The notes under the pieces were generated by a model. That model was not told the origin of the DNA. It saw nothing but the letters and a program-made list of their open reading frames with translations, and did not search any database. From Sphingomonas naphthae (GTDB lineage Bacteria; Pseudomonadota; Alphaproteobacteria; Sphingomonadales; Sphingomonadaceae), in NCBI RefSeq assembly GCF_028607085.1, contig NZ_CP117411.1, forward strand, positions 2,170,001-2,234,000: a DNA stretch of 64,000 bases. The letters run 5' to 3'. This document shows positions 34,602-43,219 of this stretch, in pieces. Both the position numbers and the translations under genes were made by a program. Each line of letters opens with the position of its first letter. Positions within the stretch are counted from its first letter, which is position 1.

Positions 34602-35012
34602 TCAGAGAGTGGAGCGAACCCAGACGCCCTGGGCGTCCACCTGGACGATGCGGCCGGCCTTGGACCGCGCGCCGCTGCCGTCCGTCTTGGCGACGGTCTG
34701 ATCGTCGACAACGTAGCAATCGTCTCCGATCTCGGCCCGCGTGATGGCGTCGGCGCTGGCGCTGTTGGCCCAGCGAAAGACGCCCGACTCGATCTCGGCA
34801 CGGACGTCACCATCGGCACCGGCATTAACGACGGTCTTTTTGACCCGGCCGACCGCGATCAGATTCAGTGCCGGGGTGCCGGGAATGGCGAAGCCCGTGG
34901 CGCTGAGACAAGCGAGAGCGCCCGCAAAGAGCGTGGTAGCCCCCTTTACAGGGTGAGAGGATGCGCCGGGCATCATGGCCGGCGTGTTGCGGGCGGCGGT
35001 CAGCGCGGTCAT
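34602..35012 (-). CDS. Probable capsid decoration protein (Mu gp33 position)
   Basis: 136 residues from ATG 35,012, overlapping the protease stop. The sequence (GATTLFAGALACLSATGFAIPG.., VGRVKKTVVNAGADGD, GRIVQVDAQGVWVRSTL) has the small beta-rich look of head cement proteins. Its place between protease/scaffold and major capsid protein supports this; no strict motif confirms it. Confidence 0.75.
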   Translation of the reverse strand: MTALTAARNTPAMMPGASSHPVKGATTLFAGALACLSATGFAIPGTPALNLIAVGRVKKTVVNAGADGDVRAEIESGVFRWANSASADAITRAEIGDDCYVVDDQTVAKTDGSGARSKAGRIVQVDAQGVWVRSTL

Positions 35013-36070
35013 GCCGCCAGCTCCTTCTTGGAGGCGAGCCATTCGGCATCGCTGATATTGAGCAGCCGGGCGGTCGACTTGTCCTTCTCGCTGAGCGTGT
35101 TCTCGACCACGACCTTGCTCGCCGCCGTGCCCTGCCCCTCGCTGACGATCGCCGGGGCAACACCGAGGAAGTTCGCGAAGCCGGCCGGATCGGCCTTTAC
35201 GTAGCCGAGCGCCCATTCCCGGCTGGCCGGAGTGATCTTGCCGGCGGTGATTGCGGCATCGACCGAGGCGGTGGCGCGATCCTCGTTGGCCCCTTCGACC
35301 TTGGCGCGCAGCGCGTCATATTCGGCGCGCGGGACGAAGCGGTTGAAGTCGGCGCGGCCGGCGATGGCGCCAGCGGCGGCGATCGCCATCTCCTCCACCG
35401 TCGCGGCGGCGGCGAGCCCCAGCGCCAGCGCGACGGGCGCGGTGGCGGCGGTGGCCGTCTTTTCCTTCGCGGTCCCGATCGCGGCCAGGATCGCATCCTC
35501 GCTCGCGTCGGCGCCGAGGCCGAGCGCCCCGGCGATCTTCGACAGATCCATGTGCTGGTCTCCGGTGAGCTGGGCCGCAACAGCTCGGGTGTCGAGAGCC
35601 GGTCGATTGACCAGCGCGGCGTTGAAAAGGCGGGTGACGCGCCCGTTCGACTTGTCGAAGCCGAACCAGGGCGAGGTGTAGCGATACTCGCGCGCGGCGA
35701 TCGCGGCGGCGGCGGCGGCGGTCCATTCGACCTCGCCCCAGATGCCGTCCTGATCGGCCGCGAGCGTGGCCGGCTTGATCCACCCCGACGCCTTGGCGGG
35801 CGCCTCGCGCGTCCCGGCGCTGGCGGCGGCTTCGCCGAGGTGATCGTAATCGAGCATGAAATCCGTGCCATCGAGCGTGGCGCGGGTGGCGGCGATCACG
35901 GCGCTGGCGTGCGCCAGGTCTTCCAGCACGTAGGGGCCACGACCATCGCGGGTGATGTGCGAGCCCATCGGGAAAAGATGGATGCGGGTGGCGACGGCGC
36001 CGTCATCGTCCACCACCACTTCCGTGGCGGATGCGATCGCGCGCAGCTCCGAACCCGATACCCCCGCCAT
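35009..36070 (-). CDS. Prohead protease/scaffold (Mu gpI-like)
   Basis: 353 residues. N-terminal protease part (residues 1-160): RIHLFPMGSHITRDGRGPYVLEDLAHASAVIAAT..DFMLDYDHLGEAA..ASGWIKPATLAADQDGIWGEVEWTAAAAAAIAAREYRYTSPWF, all typical of Mu-type prohead protease. A helical C-terminal scaffold region follows. An internal start (MDLSKIAGALGL, near residue 174) resembles the separate scaffold Z of Mu and may give a second product. First gene after the dyad at 36,140. Confidence 0.93.
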   Translation of the reverse strand: MAGVSGSELRAIASATEVVVDDDGAVATRIHLFPMGSHITRDGRGPYVLEDLAHASAVIAATRATLDGTDFMLDYDHLGEAAASAGTREAPAKASGWIKPATLAADQDGIWGEVEWTAAAAAAIAAREYRYTSPWFGFDKSNGRVTRLFNAALVNRPALDTRAVAAQLTGDQHMDLSKIAGALGLGADASEDAILAAIGTAKEKTATAATAPVALALGLAAAATVEEMAIAAAGAIAGRADFNRFVPRAEYDALRAKVEGANEDRATASVDAAITAGKITPASREWALGYVKADPAGFANFLGVAPAIVSEGQGTAASKVVVENTLSEKDKSTARLLNISDAEWLASKKELAA

Positions 36071-36139
36071 GCTGGCCCCCTGTGCGACTGGACTGCCCGG
36101 TCGTTGGAGCCGTTATGGAGAGGTGGCGGATAGGGTCGT

Positions 36140-36154
36140 CATGACAACGTCATG
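36140..36154 (-). promoter_or_regulatory. Candidate late-activator site before the head operon
   Basis: CATGACAACGTCATG, a perfect 6-3-6 dyad in the 114-base gap between the gpF-like and protease genes. The flanks GGTCGT and GAAAG are shared with the copy at 46,361. Downstream on the minus strand CATAAC could serve as a -10. Confidence 0.68.
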
Positions 36155-36184
36155 GAAAGGATGCGGGGCAGGAAAACGATCGTG

Positions 36185-37309
36185 TCAGGCCGCCCGCGCC
36201 CGATGGCTTACGAAGCGCCAGCCCGCGCCCGAGACCTCAGCGATCGTCGTCGCCCCTTCCTCGCGGCGAACATAGCGGCGCGTCAAGCGGGCTCGGCCGC
36301 TGGCATCGCGAACCCACGTCCACCGGCTCGACGTTGGGCGAGCGATCGCCTGGGCGGCGCGCGCCAGCTCGGCCGGCGCGGCCGGCAGGCGATGGCGTCC
36401 GTTGCCGGTGCGAAACCAGCCGCGCCCGATCGCCAGCGGGAAGCCGTCGCGATCGTGTACGATCCGCGCCTTCCCGTCCTTGATTCCGAACACGCTGAGG
36501 AATGCATCGATACCGGCCTCGACGTCGCCGGCCGCCGCCGTGGCGTCGCCCTCGATCGGCAGACCCGGCATGTGGCTGGGCGCCAGCGGATCGAGATAGG
36601 CCTTGCCGATGTTGAAGTTGAAGCCAGGTGAGATGCCCTGCTCGATCGCGGAGACCTCGCCAGTGCGCGGATTGACATACTGGCGTTTGGGAAAGGCGAC
36701 CGGCTGTTCGGTGATGGCCCAGCCCCGCCGTTCCATCACGCGCTGATTGACCGGCTGGGCGGTACAGGCGCAGCCCCAGCCGCAGGGGCCGTAATGGGTA
36801 TCCCACCAATCGTCGTCGACCGGGCGGATCGTGCCGTGCCAGGCAACGTGCTGCGGCCGGGCATTCTCCATCTTGAGCGAGTGCATGTAGCGCAGATACG
36901 GAAACGCCTTCTTGTTGCGCTCGATCCGCTCCCACCGGCCGGCGGCATAGGCTGAGCGCATGTTGACCTCGAAGATCGTCTTCAGCCGTCGCGGGCTGCC
37001 GAGCTGGACGTTCTTCAGCTCGCCCGTCTCCGGATCGCGCATCGGTTTGCGGCCCCACCAGCCCTTGGCTTCCAGGGTCGGCCGCAGATTGGCCCGGAAG
37101 GTTTCGAGCGTCTGTCCGCCCGCGATCGCTTCGTCCAGGGCGGCGCGAATGTCTTCCAGAAGGTCGCGGCTCATCACCTTGGCGACGGTGAAGGCGCGCG
37201 CATGTTCGCCGTTCCAGACATCCTGCCAGGCGAAAGACCCTGCCAGCCCCTTGGCGCGGAAAAAGCGAAGCGCCTCGACCGGCGAGACGATCGGTAGCGG
37301 TTCGACCAT
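36185..37309 (-). CDS. Head morphogenesis protein (Mu gpF-like)
   Basis: 374 residues from ATG 37,309. Phage_Mu_F domain: FFRAKGLAGSFAWQDVWNGEHARAFTVAKVMSRDLLEDIRAALDEAIAGGQTLETFRANLRPTLEAKGWWG, then MRSAYAAGRWERIERNKKAFPYLRYMHSLKMENARPQHVAWHG..WWDTHYGPCGWGCACTAQPVN. The last block is the MuF signature. Minor head protein near the portal, last gene before the 36.1-kb promoter-like site. Confidence 0.94.
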   Translation of the reverse strand: MVEPLPIVSPVEALRFFRAKGLAGSFAWQDVWNGEHARAFTVAKVMSRDLLEDIRAALDEAIAGGQTLETFRANLRPTLEAKGWWGRKPMRDPETGELKNVQLGSPRRLKTIFEVNMRSAYAAGRWERIERNKKAFPYLRYMHSLKMENARPQHVAWHGTIRPVDDDWWDTHYGPCGWGCACTAQPVNQRVMERRGWAITEQPVAFPKRQYVNPRTGEVSAIEQGISPGFNFNIGKAYLDPLAPSHMPGLPIEGDATAAAGDVEAGIDAFLSVFGIKDGKARIVHDRDGFPLAIGRGWFRTGNGRHRLPAAPAELARAAQAIARPTSSRWTWVRDASGRARLTRRYVRREEGATTIAEVSGAGWRFVSHRARAA

Positions 37310-37794
37310 CAGGCGATGATCGCCCGGCCGGCGAAGTCGCCGAGCGCCCGGCCGGCGCCGACCGAAAGCGCCGGGCTGAGCGTCCACAGAATGCCGCGAT
37401 AGCGGACATAGCCGCCGAGGTTGAAGAGATAGCCTGGCGCCGCGCCGATGATCCGATGATGACCGACGCTGGCCAGCGCGGCGGCGATCGCCGCCCTCGG
37501 CGACCGCGTGTAGCGCGCCTCGTAACGGACAACCCCGTCGGCACCCGCCCAGGCATGAAAGATGGTCGCGCCATCGGACGTCTCCCAGGAGCCGGCGATC
37601 GGCGTGCACCGATCCTCGAACCCCATGCGATCGCCCGCCTCTATCAGGAGACCGATCGGGTTCCCCGCCTGGTCATAATCGAAGCGCGCCACGTTGGCGG
37701 GCGCGTAACTGGCCGCGCCGCTGCTGTCCCGCACCGGCGCGGCGGCCCGACGACTGAAGCTGAAGGTGCTGGCGAACGGGAGGCCGACTAGCGC
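37309..37794 (-). CDS. Extra structural-type protein between portal and gpF
   Basis: 161 residues from GTG 37,794 (GGAG eight bases upstream; an earlier ATG at 37,824 is possible). The first 60 residues (VGLPFASTFSFSRRAAAPVRDSSGAASYAPANVARFDYDQAGNPIGLLIEAGDRM) resemble the beta-sandwich start of phage proteins that carry concanavalin-like modules ('PRFDYD...G.PLGLLIE'). The rest includes WETSDGATIFHAWAGADGVVRYEARY. No Mu counterpart in this place. Likely a virion surface protein; low certainty. Confidence 0.65.
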   Translation of the reverse strand, partial: ALVGLPFASTFSFSRRAAAPVRDSSGAASYAPANVARFDYDQAGNPIGLLIEAGDRMGFEDRCTPIAGSWETSDGATIFHAWAGADGVVRYEARYTRSPRAAIAAALASVGHHRIIGAAPGYLFNLGGYVRYRGILWTLSPALSVGAGRALGDFAGRAIIA

Positions 37795-37798
37795 CACG

Positions 37799-39502
37799 TC
37801 AATTCTCCATCCGCGTTTCGACATCCCCAGCGAGGCGCGAGGCGAAAGCGGCGCGGGCGAGCTGCTCTGCGATGCCGGCGGTGTCCATCCCGTCGAATGC
37901 CTCGATCAGCCGATCGCGAAGCTCTTCCAAATTATCGACGTCCTCGATCATCTGATCGATCGGCGCGATCACCGGGGCGAAAAGCCCCTCCCAATCCTCC
38001 AGGGCGACGTCCGCGCCCAGCCCGATCGCGTCGGGTTCGGCCTCGATCGGCGGCATCACACCGATCGTGCGCCCCTCGTTGGCCCATTTGGGCGATTTAA
38101 GAAGGGATAAGAAGGCAGGTACGGCGGTCGAGTGGGGGTCAGGACCATTACGGGGCTCCACGGCGCTCCTGGGGCGTTTACCGGCGCCCGCCGCCGCGTC
38201 GCCTTCTCCCGCCGCCGCGCTGCTTGCCGGCCGCAGCGGCTCCTCGCCCTCGCGCGGCGCGGGCAGGCCGGCTAGATCGCGCATCTGATCGGCGCCGATC
38301 TGAACGCCGAGACTGGCCAGCGTGTTCGCCGAGGCGACTAGGCGCTGGACGTCGAGGGCGTCCTGTCGGCCGATCCGAACGCGCGGATAGACCTCGCGCG
38401 GTCCCCGGTTGAAGCTGACCAGGAGCGGCACAAGCTGCATGTTGATCGTAGCGGACGTGAGCGCGGCATCGGCGTCGCGAATATCCGCGCGCACCTCGCT
38501 ATGCGCGTTGGCCTGTCCCGAACCCAGCCCCCCGGCCACCGCATCGCTGCTCGCGGTCTGCCCGGTTACCGCCTTCGAGATCTGCTGCTCGAAATAGACC
38601 AGCAATGCCTGGAACAGCGCCGTGCCGTTCGTCGATCCGCCCGTCTCGAAGGTGACGTCCATCGACTTGGGGAAAGCGGCGGCGAAATCAGAGGACAGCG
38701 ACGCCAGCCCGCGCAGGAGCTTGCGGATGTCTCCCTCGGCCGTCCCCGCTTCATATTTGCCGATGCGCAGCGGCAGGCCGTAGGCCTCGTTAAAGCGGTT
38801 CCAGTCCTTGATGCCGAAATTGCGAAACAGGTAGGCCCAGGCGACGCAGCGAGCGAGGCCGCCCCGGATCGGGAGCCCCGTCTTGGCCGGATGGACATGC
38901 TCCAGATATTTGCCGCCGGAGAGCGGCTGCGGCCCCGCCTCGGTCTTCAGCAGGAGCGTCCGCCCGTTGGTGCGGTCGAACTCGAACCAGCGCGGGTCGC
39001 GCGTCTCAAGGCGGATCGGCGTCCAGGCCTTGGCCGTCGTCTGCCAGATGATCTCGGTGACCGAGAAGCCCTTCCCGATCGCGTCGAGGATATCGAACAG
39101 CTCGAACTGGAGCATGTCCCGCTTCAGCCAGTCGCGGACCAGCTCGGCATCGCCTTTCGCCTGGTCATCGTCGCCGGCCGCGTCGACGACGATTGGCAGT
39201 TGCGTCACCGCCCGCTTACGGGTGGCCAGCACGCCGAGATAATGGAGATCCTTCTCCTCCATCTCCTCGGCAAGTTCGAGATAGGCGACGGCATCGCCAT
39301 CCTCGGCCGAGCGCAGCAGGCCCGCCAGGCGCTCGGGGGTGAGGCCCTGCGCTGGATGCCCCGATTGAATCGACCGCACACCCATGTTGGTCGGGCCGGC
39401 GATATCGACGGTCAGTTCTTCGCGGCGGAGCGGACGGCCCTGCGGATCGACCAGCATGGGCAGGTTGCGGGACGCGCCGATCGGTACGAGGTCGTTTGTC
39501 AC
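37799..39502 (-). CDS. Portal protein (Mu gp29-like, DUF935)
   Basis: 567 residues from GTG. DUF935 features: SIQSGHPAQGLTPERLAGLLRSAEDGDAVAYLELAEEMEEKDLHYLGVLATRKRAVTQLPIVVDAA, FDILDAIGKGFSVTEIIWQTTAKAWTPIRLETRDPRWFEFDR, and GGLARCVAWAYLFRNFGIKDWNRFNEAYGLPLRIGKYEAG. Forms the dodecameric DNA gate at the head vertex. The C-terminal 120 residues are Pro/Glu-rich. Confidence 0.96.
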   Translation of the reverse strand: MTNDLVPIGASRNLPMLVDPQGRPLRREELTVDIAGPTNMGVRSIQSGHPAQGLTPERLAGLLRSAEDGDAVAYLELAEEMEEKDLHYLGVLATRKRAVTQLPIVVDAAGDDDQAKGDAELVRDWLKRDMLQFELFDILDAIGKGFSVTEIIWQTTAKAWTPIRLETRDPRWFEFDRTNGRTLLLKTEAGPQPLSGGKYLEHVHPAKTGLPIRGGLARCVAWAYLFRNFGIKDWNRFNEAYGLPLRIGKYEAGTAEGDIRKLLRGLASLSSDFAAAFPKSMDVTFETGGSTNGTALFQALLVYFEQQISKAVTGQTASSDAVAGGLGSGQANAHSEVRADIRDADAALTSATINMQLVPLLVSFNRGPREVYPRVRIGRQDALDVQRLVASANTLASLGVQIGADQMRDLAGLPAPREGEEPLRPASSAAAGEGDAAAGAGKRPRSAVEPRNGPDPHSTAVPAFLSLLKSPKWANEGRTIGVMPPIEAEPDAIGLGADVALEDWEGLFAPVIAPIDQMIEDVDNLEELRDRLIEAFDGMDTAGIAEQLARAAFASRLAGDVETRMEN

Positions 39503-39511
39503 GGAAAGCTC

Positions 39512-41002
39512 CTACCAGGCCCCGGCGCCGAAACGGCCGCCGGGTGTAATGTCATCGTCGGAGGCACGATCGCGCATTCCCGCTCGATTGGCGGCCGCAG
39601 CGGCTCGGTTCACGCCATGATATTCGATCGCCTGAAACGGGATGTCGGCGGCGCGACTGGCAAGCGCGCCCGCCCAAAAGCGATCGGCGTGAACCTCTCC
39701 TTCGTTGATGATCCGAACGCCTCCACCCACCGACGATGCACGTTTGATCGCTCGCAGATCGCTGCGGATGACCGGATCGGGTGGGATGCGGATAAGGCCG
39801 CGCTCGAAACGGGTCTGGAGCGAGAGTGCCAGATCAAGGCGGGTTGGGCCGGTCAGGAGCTGGCCAATCACACGGGTCGTGCCATGCCGGCGCTGCGCGT
39901 CCTCGACCACCTTCTCACCCATGCCGGTCTGGTCGATCCATGCCGACGCTATGCGCCGGGTCGCGAACTGCTGATCAAAGTGGGCATCCTGGTGGGCGAA
40001 GCTGGTCCCGACTTCCTCGTAACGATCGCGCAGCCACAGTACGTCGCCGACCAGCTCGAACGTCCATTGGATGGCGCCATCCTTGCGTCGTGCCACGTCG
40101 CGGCCGAGGTAGCAGAGGCCCCCTGCGTACAGATCGGCTCGGCCGGCGTCGGCATGTTCGCAGGCCGCCAGATCCTCGGGCTTTATGAGCGAGCCCGATC
40201 CGGCCTTGGGAATGCAGTCCAGCTCTTCCTCGGCATCGGCACCGTAGCTGGCGCGCACCTCGGCGATCCACGTCGCCTTGTCGGCGATCTGTGCGCCCTT
40301 CGTCGCGGCGACCATCCGAACGCGCTCATACAGGCCGTCTTCGATCGCCTGGTCGAAGGCGATCGTTACCGCCTGGCCGCGCCGCCGGCCTGCGCGCACT
40401 TCGTCCAGGAGGACATTGAATGGATTGCCGACCCCGTCATGGGTCGAGATGATGATCACCTGGCCGCCCCAGATCAGCAGCGCCATGGCGGCCTTGATGA
40501 CCTCGCCCAGATTCTTGTGAAATGCGGCTTCGTCCACGACGACGATGCCCTGCTTACCGCGAAAAGCTCGCGGCACGGACGGCAGCGCCGTGATTTTCAG
40601 CCCGGACGAAAAGCGGATGCTGAACGCCTTGATTGGCCCCTCATCATCCTCGATCACTTCCTCGCCGATCGCGTCGGCCGCGATCCCGTAGGCCCGCGCC
40701 CACATGGCGCACACGTCGATAAACTCGCGCGCCATCTCCAGGTCGTAGCCCATGTACCAGCCGGTCTGCCCGCCGGCCGAGACGCGCGTGGCGGCGCGCA
40801 GTACGAGATAGGCGGCCACGCCCCAGGTCAGGCCGATACGACGGCTCTTCTCGATGATAACCAGGGCTGTGCCGGCGTAGAGCAGATCGACCGTGCGGCG
40901 CTGATAGCCGAGCAGCAGATCGCCCGGCGGAAGCCGGCCGAGCAGCTGCTCGGTCGCCTCGCGGTCGGCCGAGGTGCTGACGTCCTTCCATGGGGCGCTC
41001 AC
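39512..41002 (-). CDS. Large terminase subunit (Mu gp28-like)
   Basis: 496 residues from a GTG overlapping the small-subunit stop. ATPase motifs: Walker-A-like EKSRRIGLTW (residues 51-60), Walker B GIVVVDEAAF (Asp157-Glu158), and motif III-like IIISTHDGVGNPF. The nuclease domain carries Asp residues in YLGRDVARRKDG and WIDQTGMGEKVV. Drives headful packaging that cuts into host flanks, as in Mu. Confidence 0.95.
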   Translation of the reverse strand: MSAPWKDVSTSADREATEQLLGRLPPGDLLLGYQRRTVDLLYAGTALVIIEKSRRIGLTWGVAAYLVLRAATRVSAGGQTGWYMGYDLEMAREFIDVCAMWARAYGIAADAIGEEVIEDDEGPIKAFSIRFSSGLKITALPSVPRAFRGKQGIVVVDEAAFHKNLGEVIKAAMALLIWGGQVIIISTHDGVGNPFNVLLDEVRAGRRRGQAVTIAFDQAIEDGLYERVRMVAATKGAQIADKATWIAEVRASYGADAEEELDCIPKAGSGSLIKPEDLAACEHADAGRADLYAGGLCYLGRDVARRKDGAIQWTFELVGDVLWLRDRYEEVGTSFAHQDAHFDQQFATRRIASAWIDQTGMGEKVVEDAQRRHGTTRVIGQLLTGPTRLDLALSLQTRFERGLIRIPPDPVIRSDLRAIKRASSVGGGVRIINEGEVHADRFWAGALASRAADIPFQAIEYHGVNRAAAAANRAGMRDRASDDDITPGGRFGAGAW

Positions 41003-41562
41003 GCGTCGGAGCCCAGGACGGCGCGGCGGATGAAATCGACGGTTTCCTTGCCGAGCCCGCTTTGCTTCGCGGCGCCCTCGGCGCGCTTGGCCGCCTCCTT
41101 TCGAGCCTCTTCGCGTACCTTCAGGACCATGTCGGCATTCGTCTTCCGGGCGCCCGCCAGCGCCTGCAATGACTTCGTCAGATAGGCGACGTCCTTGGGC
41201 TCGAACATCACCGGCGAGCCATCGCCATCGTCGTTGGTCGCCGTGGTCAGGCGCAGGATCATCGCGTGCATCAGCTCGATATTCAGATCAGCGGTGCGAT
41301 CCTCGGAGGCGTCGCCGACATGAGAGATCAGCGCATTGGCCACTTCACGCGACTGGCGAAGCTGCGCGCCAATCTCCTCGATCGACTTGACGTGGCGGCC
41401 GAGCGCCGAGCGCGACACCTCGCCCTTGCCGAGCTGCCGCAGCTTCGTGAGGATTTCATCGATCGTCCAGCCGTGGTCGATCCGCAGCTTGCCGATCAGA
41501 TCCTTGATCTCGGGATCGAGCCGATCGACCGTGGACGGCCGGCGCCGCAGGGGCCGCGCCAC
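40999..41562 (-). CDS. Small terminase-like protein (Mu gp27, DUF3486)
   Basis: 187 residues from GTG. N-terminal helix-turn-helix (LDPEIKDLIGKLRIDHGWTIDEILTKLRQLGKGEVSRSALGRHVKSIEEIG) and a long helical C-terminus match DUF3486. It probably recognises the packaging start near the early end of the prophage. Overlaps the large subunit gene. Confidence 0.92.
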   Translation of the reverse strand: MARPLRRRPSTVDRLDPEIKDLIGKLRIDHGWTIDEILTKLRQLGKGEVSRSALGRHVKSIEEIGAQLRQSREVANALISHVGDASEDRTADLNIELMHAMILRLTTATNDDGDGSPVMFEPKDVAYLTKSLQALAGARKTNADMVLKVREEARKEAAKRAEGAAKQSGLGKETVDFIRRAVLGSDA

Positions 41563-41565
41563 CGA

Positions 41566-41868
41566 TCAGACCTTCGGCGCCGGCCGCTGGACGCCAGGAT
41601 AGGTCGACAGCCCCGCCTGCACGTCCAGTCCGCGTTCGGTGATCGTCGCGACGACAAGATCGGCCATCGGCTCGCGCGTCGTCACCAGGCGCGCGTCCGC
41701 CAGCCACGCCAGCTCGCCGCGCACCATCGACCGCGAGGCCGTCAGGCCGAGATCGCCCACCGCCTGGCACAGGATGGAGCTGTTGGCCGCATAGCCCGGT
41801 GCGACCGCCAGGACGCGCAGCAGCGACAGGCGTAAATGCGGCAGGAAGGCCTCTTCCAGATAGCTCAT
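41566..41868 (-). CDS. Winged-helix protein (Mu gp26 position)
   Basis: 100 residues: LEEAFLPHLRLSLLRVLAVAPGYAANSSILCQAVGDLGLTASRSMVRGELAWLADARLVTTRE has an ArsR/winged-helix layout and matches the VpaChn25_0724-type phage family usually found before DUF3486. Role in packaging or regulation unknown. Confidence 0.85.
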   Translation of the reverse strand: MSYLEEAFLPHLRLSLLRVLAVAPGYAANSSILCQAVGDLGLTASRSMVRGELAWLADARLVTTREPMADLVVATITERGLDVQAGLSTYPGVQRPAPKV

Positions 41869-42245
41869 TGCCCCTTGATCCCCCGCTCGAGGAAATAACC
41901 TTCGATGCGGGCCACCCCCGCCTCGGTGCGATCCGCGGCTTTCACCGCGCCCTGCAATTCGGAGCGCAGGGCCATGATCTGCCCCTCCAACGCCACCACT
42001 TCGCCGCTCGACGCGACCCGTGCTTCCATTGCTCTGATCTCCCCCCGGAGCGTTTCGACTTCACTTGTGCGGGCAAACCCCTTGAGCTTGCCCTTCAGCT
42101 CGCGGACCTCGCCCCCGATGGTATTCAGCTGGCGTTGCAGCGCCCCGGTCCCCACCGGGTTGCTCTTGCCGCCCCGAAAGGCGGAGATGCCGACGAACGT
42201 GAGGATCGCCACGCACAGGACGATCTCGATTAAATTAAACGACAT
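41865..42245 (-). CDS. DUF2730-like protein with membrane anchor and coiled coil (Mu gp25 position)
   Basis: 126 residues from ATG 42,245. N-terminal transmembrane helix (LIEIVLCVAILTFVGISAF) followed by a long coiled coil (QLNTIGGEVRELKGKLKGFARTSEVETLRGEIRAMEARVASSGEV..). Matches the DUF2730 pattern of Mu-like lysis regions; the layout is also that of an inner-membrane spanin. Confidence 0.82.
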   Translation of the reverse strand: MSFNLIEIVLCVAILTFVGISAFRGGKSNPVGTGALQRQLNTIGGEVRELKGKLKGFARTSEVETLRGEIRAMEARVASSGEVVALEGQIMALRSELQGAVKAADRTEAGVARIEGYFLERGIKGQ

Positions 42246-42687
42246 CGTCGCTCCCCTTCTTCGACCAGGCTGCCGCCCACGCATCGAGCGCGACCCTGGC
42301 GAGCGTCATCACCGACTTTGCGACCATCGCCACGAAGGCGAGGCCCGAATATCCAAGGCCCACGCTCCACCCGAGCGCAATGATCGGCCGCTTCTCCCCG
42401 GCTATCACCAACCCCAGCACGCCCAGCGCCAGGAGGATGGTGAGCGCGGCATTGCCGGATCGGCCGAGCTTGGCGCCGGCTTCAGAGGCAGGCGCCACGC
42501 GTCGGGCGAGGAACACGCCCAAAACGCCGAACAGGGCCGACAGCACCGGCACCTGCCAGCCGGCGACAATGATGATCGAGGGGCCGAACGACGGCATCGG
42601 GCCGGGCTGCATCGCCGAGGCCACGCTGGCCAAGCCCGCGCCGAACACCGGCCCGGCGATCGCCTGACGGACCATGAACCGGATCAT
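42235..42687 (-). CDS. Multi-span membrane protein, candidate holin
   Basis: 150 residues from ATG 42,687, overlapping the upstream stop (GTATGA). Hydrophobic segments near residues 5-25, 34-55, 72-92 and 99-122. It lies next to the lysis genes and is the best holin candidate in the prophage. No family motif recognised. Confidence 0.7.
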   Translation of the reverse strand: MIRFMVRQAIAGPVFGAGLASVASAMQPGPMPSFGPSIIIVAGWQVPVLSALFGVLGVFLARRVAPASEAGAKLGRSGNAALTILLALGVLGLVIAGEKRPIIALGWSVGLGYSGLAFVAMVAKSVMTLARVALDAWAAAWSKKGSDDVV

Positions 42688-43085
42688 ACGAACAGCGCCC
42701 ATCCGGTGGGGCTCGCGGCGCTCTCCCGCCGATCGCCGCGATAACCGAGACGTTTCAGCATCGCCCAATCGACGATGCGGTCCCGGCGATTATCCAGCAC
42801 GATCGTGTTGCCGCCACTTTCGACCGTCACGACGCAATGGCGCTCGGCCGTCTCGGTCCAGCACACCGCCAACCGGACGTCGCCGACCGGCCAGCCCAGG
42901 CGAACCAGCTCCGCCTGTTTTGCGAGCGCCATATCCTCGCAATCCGCCCCGGTGCCCGGCCGTGCCGGCTCCCAATGCTCGACGACACCAAACGTGGCGA
43001 GATCGGATAGCTGGCGCGACGCATGGTTCACGCGCAGATTGACCGCCGCCAGTTCGCGCCGCTGCGCCGCTGTCAGCGCGTGCAT
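42684..43085 (-). CDS. Transglutaminase-like cysteine peptidase (BTLCP-type)
   Basis: 133 residues from ATG 43,085 (GGAG just upstream). Catalytic-type triad in order: Cys in GADCEDMALAKQAEL (near residue 55), His in ERHCVVTVE (near 87) and Asp in VLDNRRDRIVDW (near 98). WPVGDVRLAVCWTET is typical of the family. In phages such proteins occur near lysis genes and may help cleave the wall or process proteins. Confidence 0.85.
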   Translation of the reverse strand: MHALTAAQRRELAAVNLRVNHASRQLSDLATFGVVEHWEPARPGTGADCEDMALAKQAELVRLGWPVGDVRLAVCWTETAERHCVVTVESGGNTIVLDNRRDRIVDWAMLKRLGYRGDRRESAASPTGWALFV

Positions 43086-43219
43086 CGCGGCCACTCCGGA
43101 TGTCGGCGACACAGATCGACCCAGCCGGTGGGCGGATCGGCGGGACCGCCGTCGCGCATCGGCGACGGGGCCGGGGCGCAGCTGACCAGCGCGAGGGCCA
43201 AGAACAACGCGCGGCTCAT
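43073..43219 (-). CDS. Small lipoprotein, candidate outer-membrane spanin
   Basis: 48 residues: MSRALFLALALVSCAPAPSP, lipobox LVSC, then a Pro-rich mature part and end HPEWPRCTR. Starts within the tailspike stop (ATGA). Short Pro-rich lipoproteins in lysis cassettes are typical Rz1-like spanins. Confidence 0.7.
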   Translation of the reverse strand: MSRALFLALALVSCAPAPSPMRDGGPADPPTGWVDLCRRHPEWPRCTR

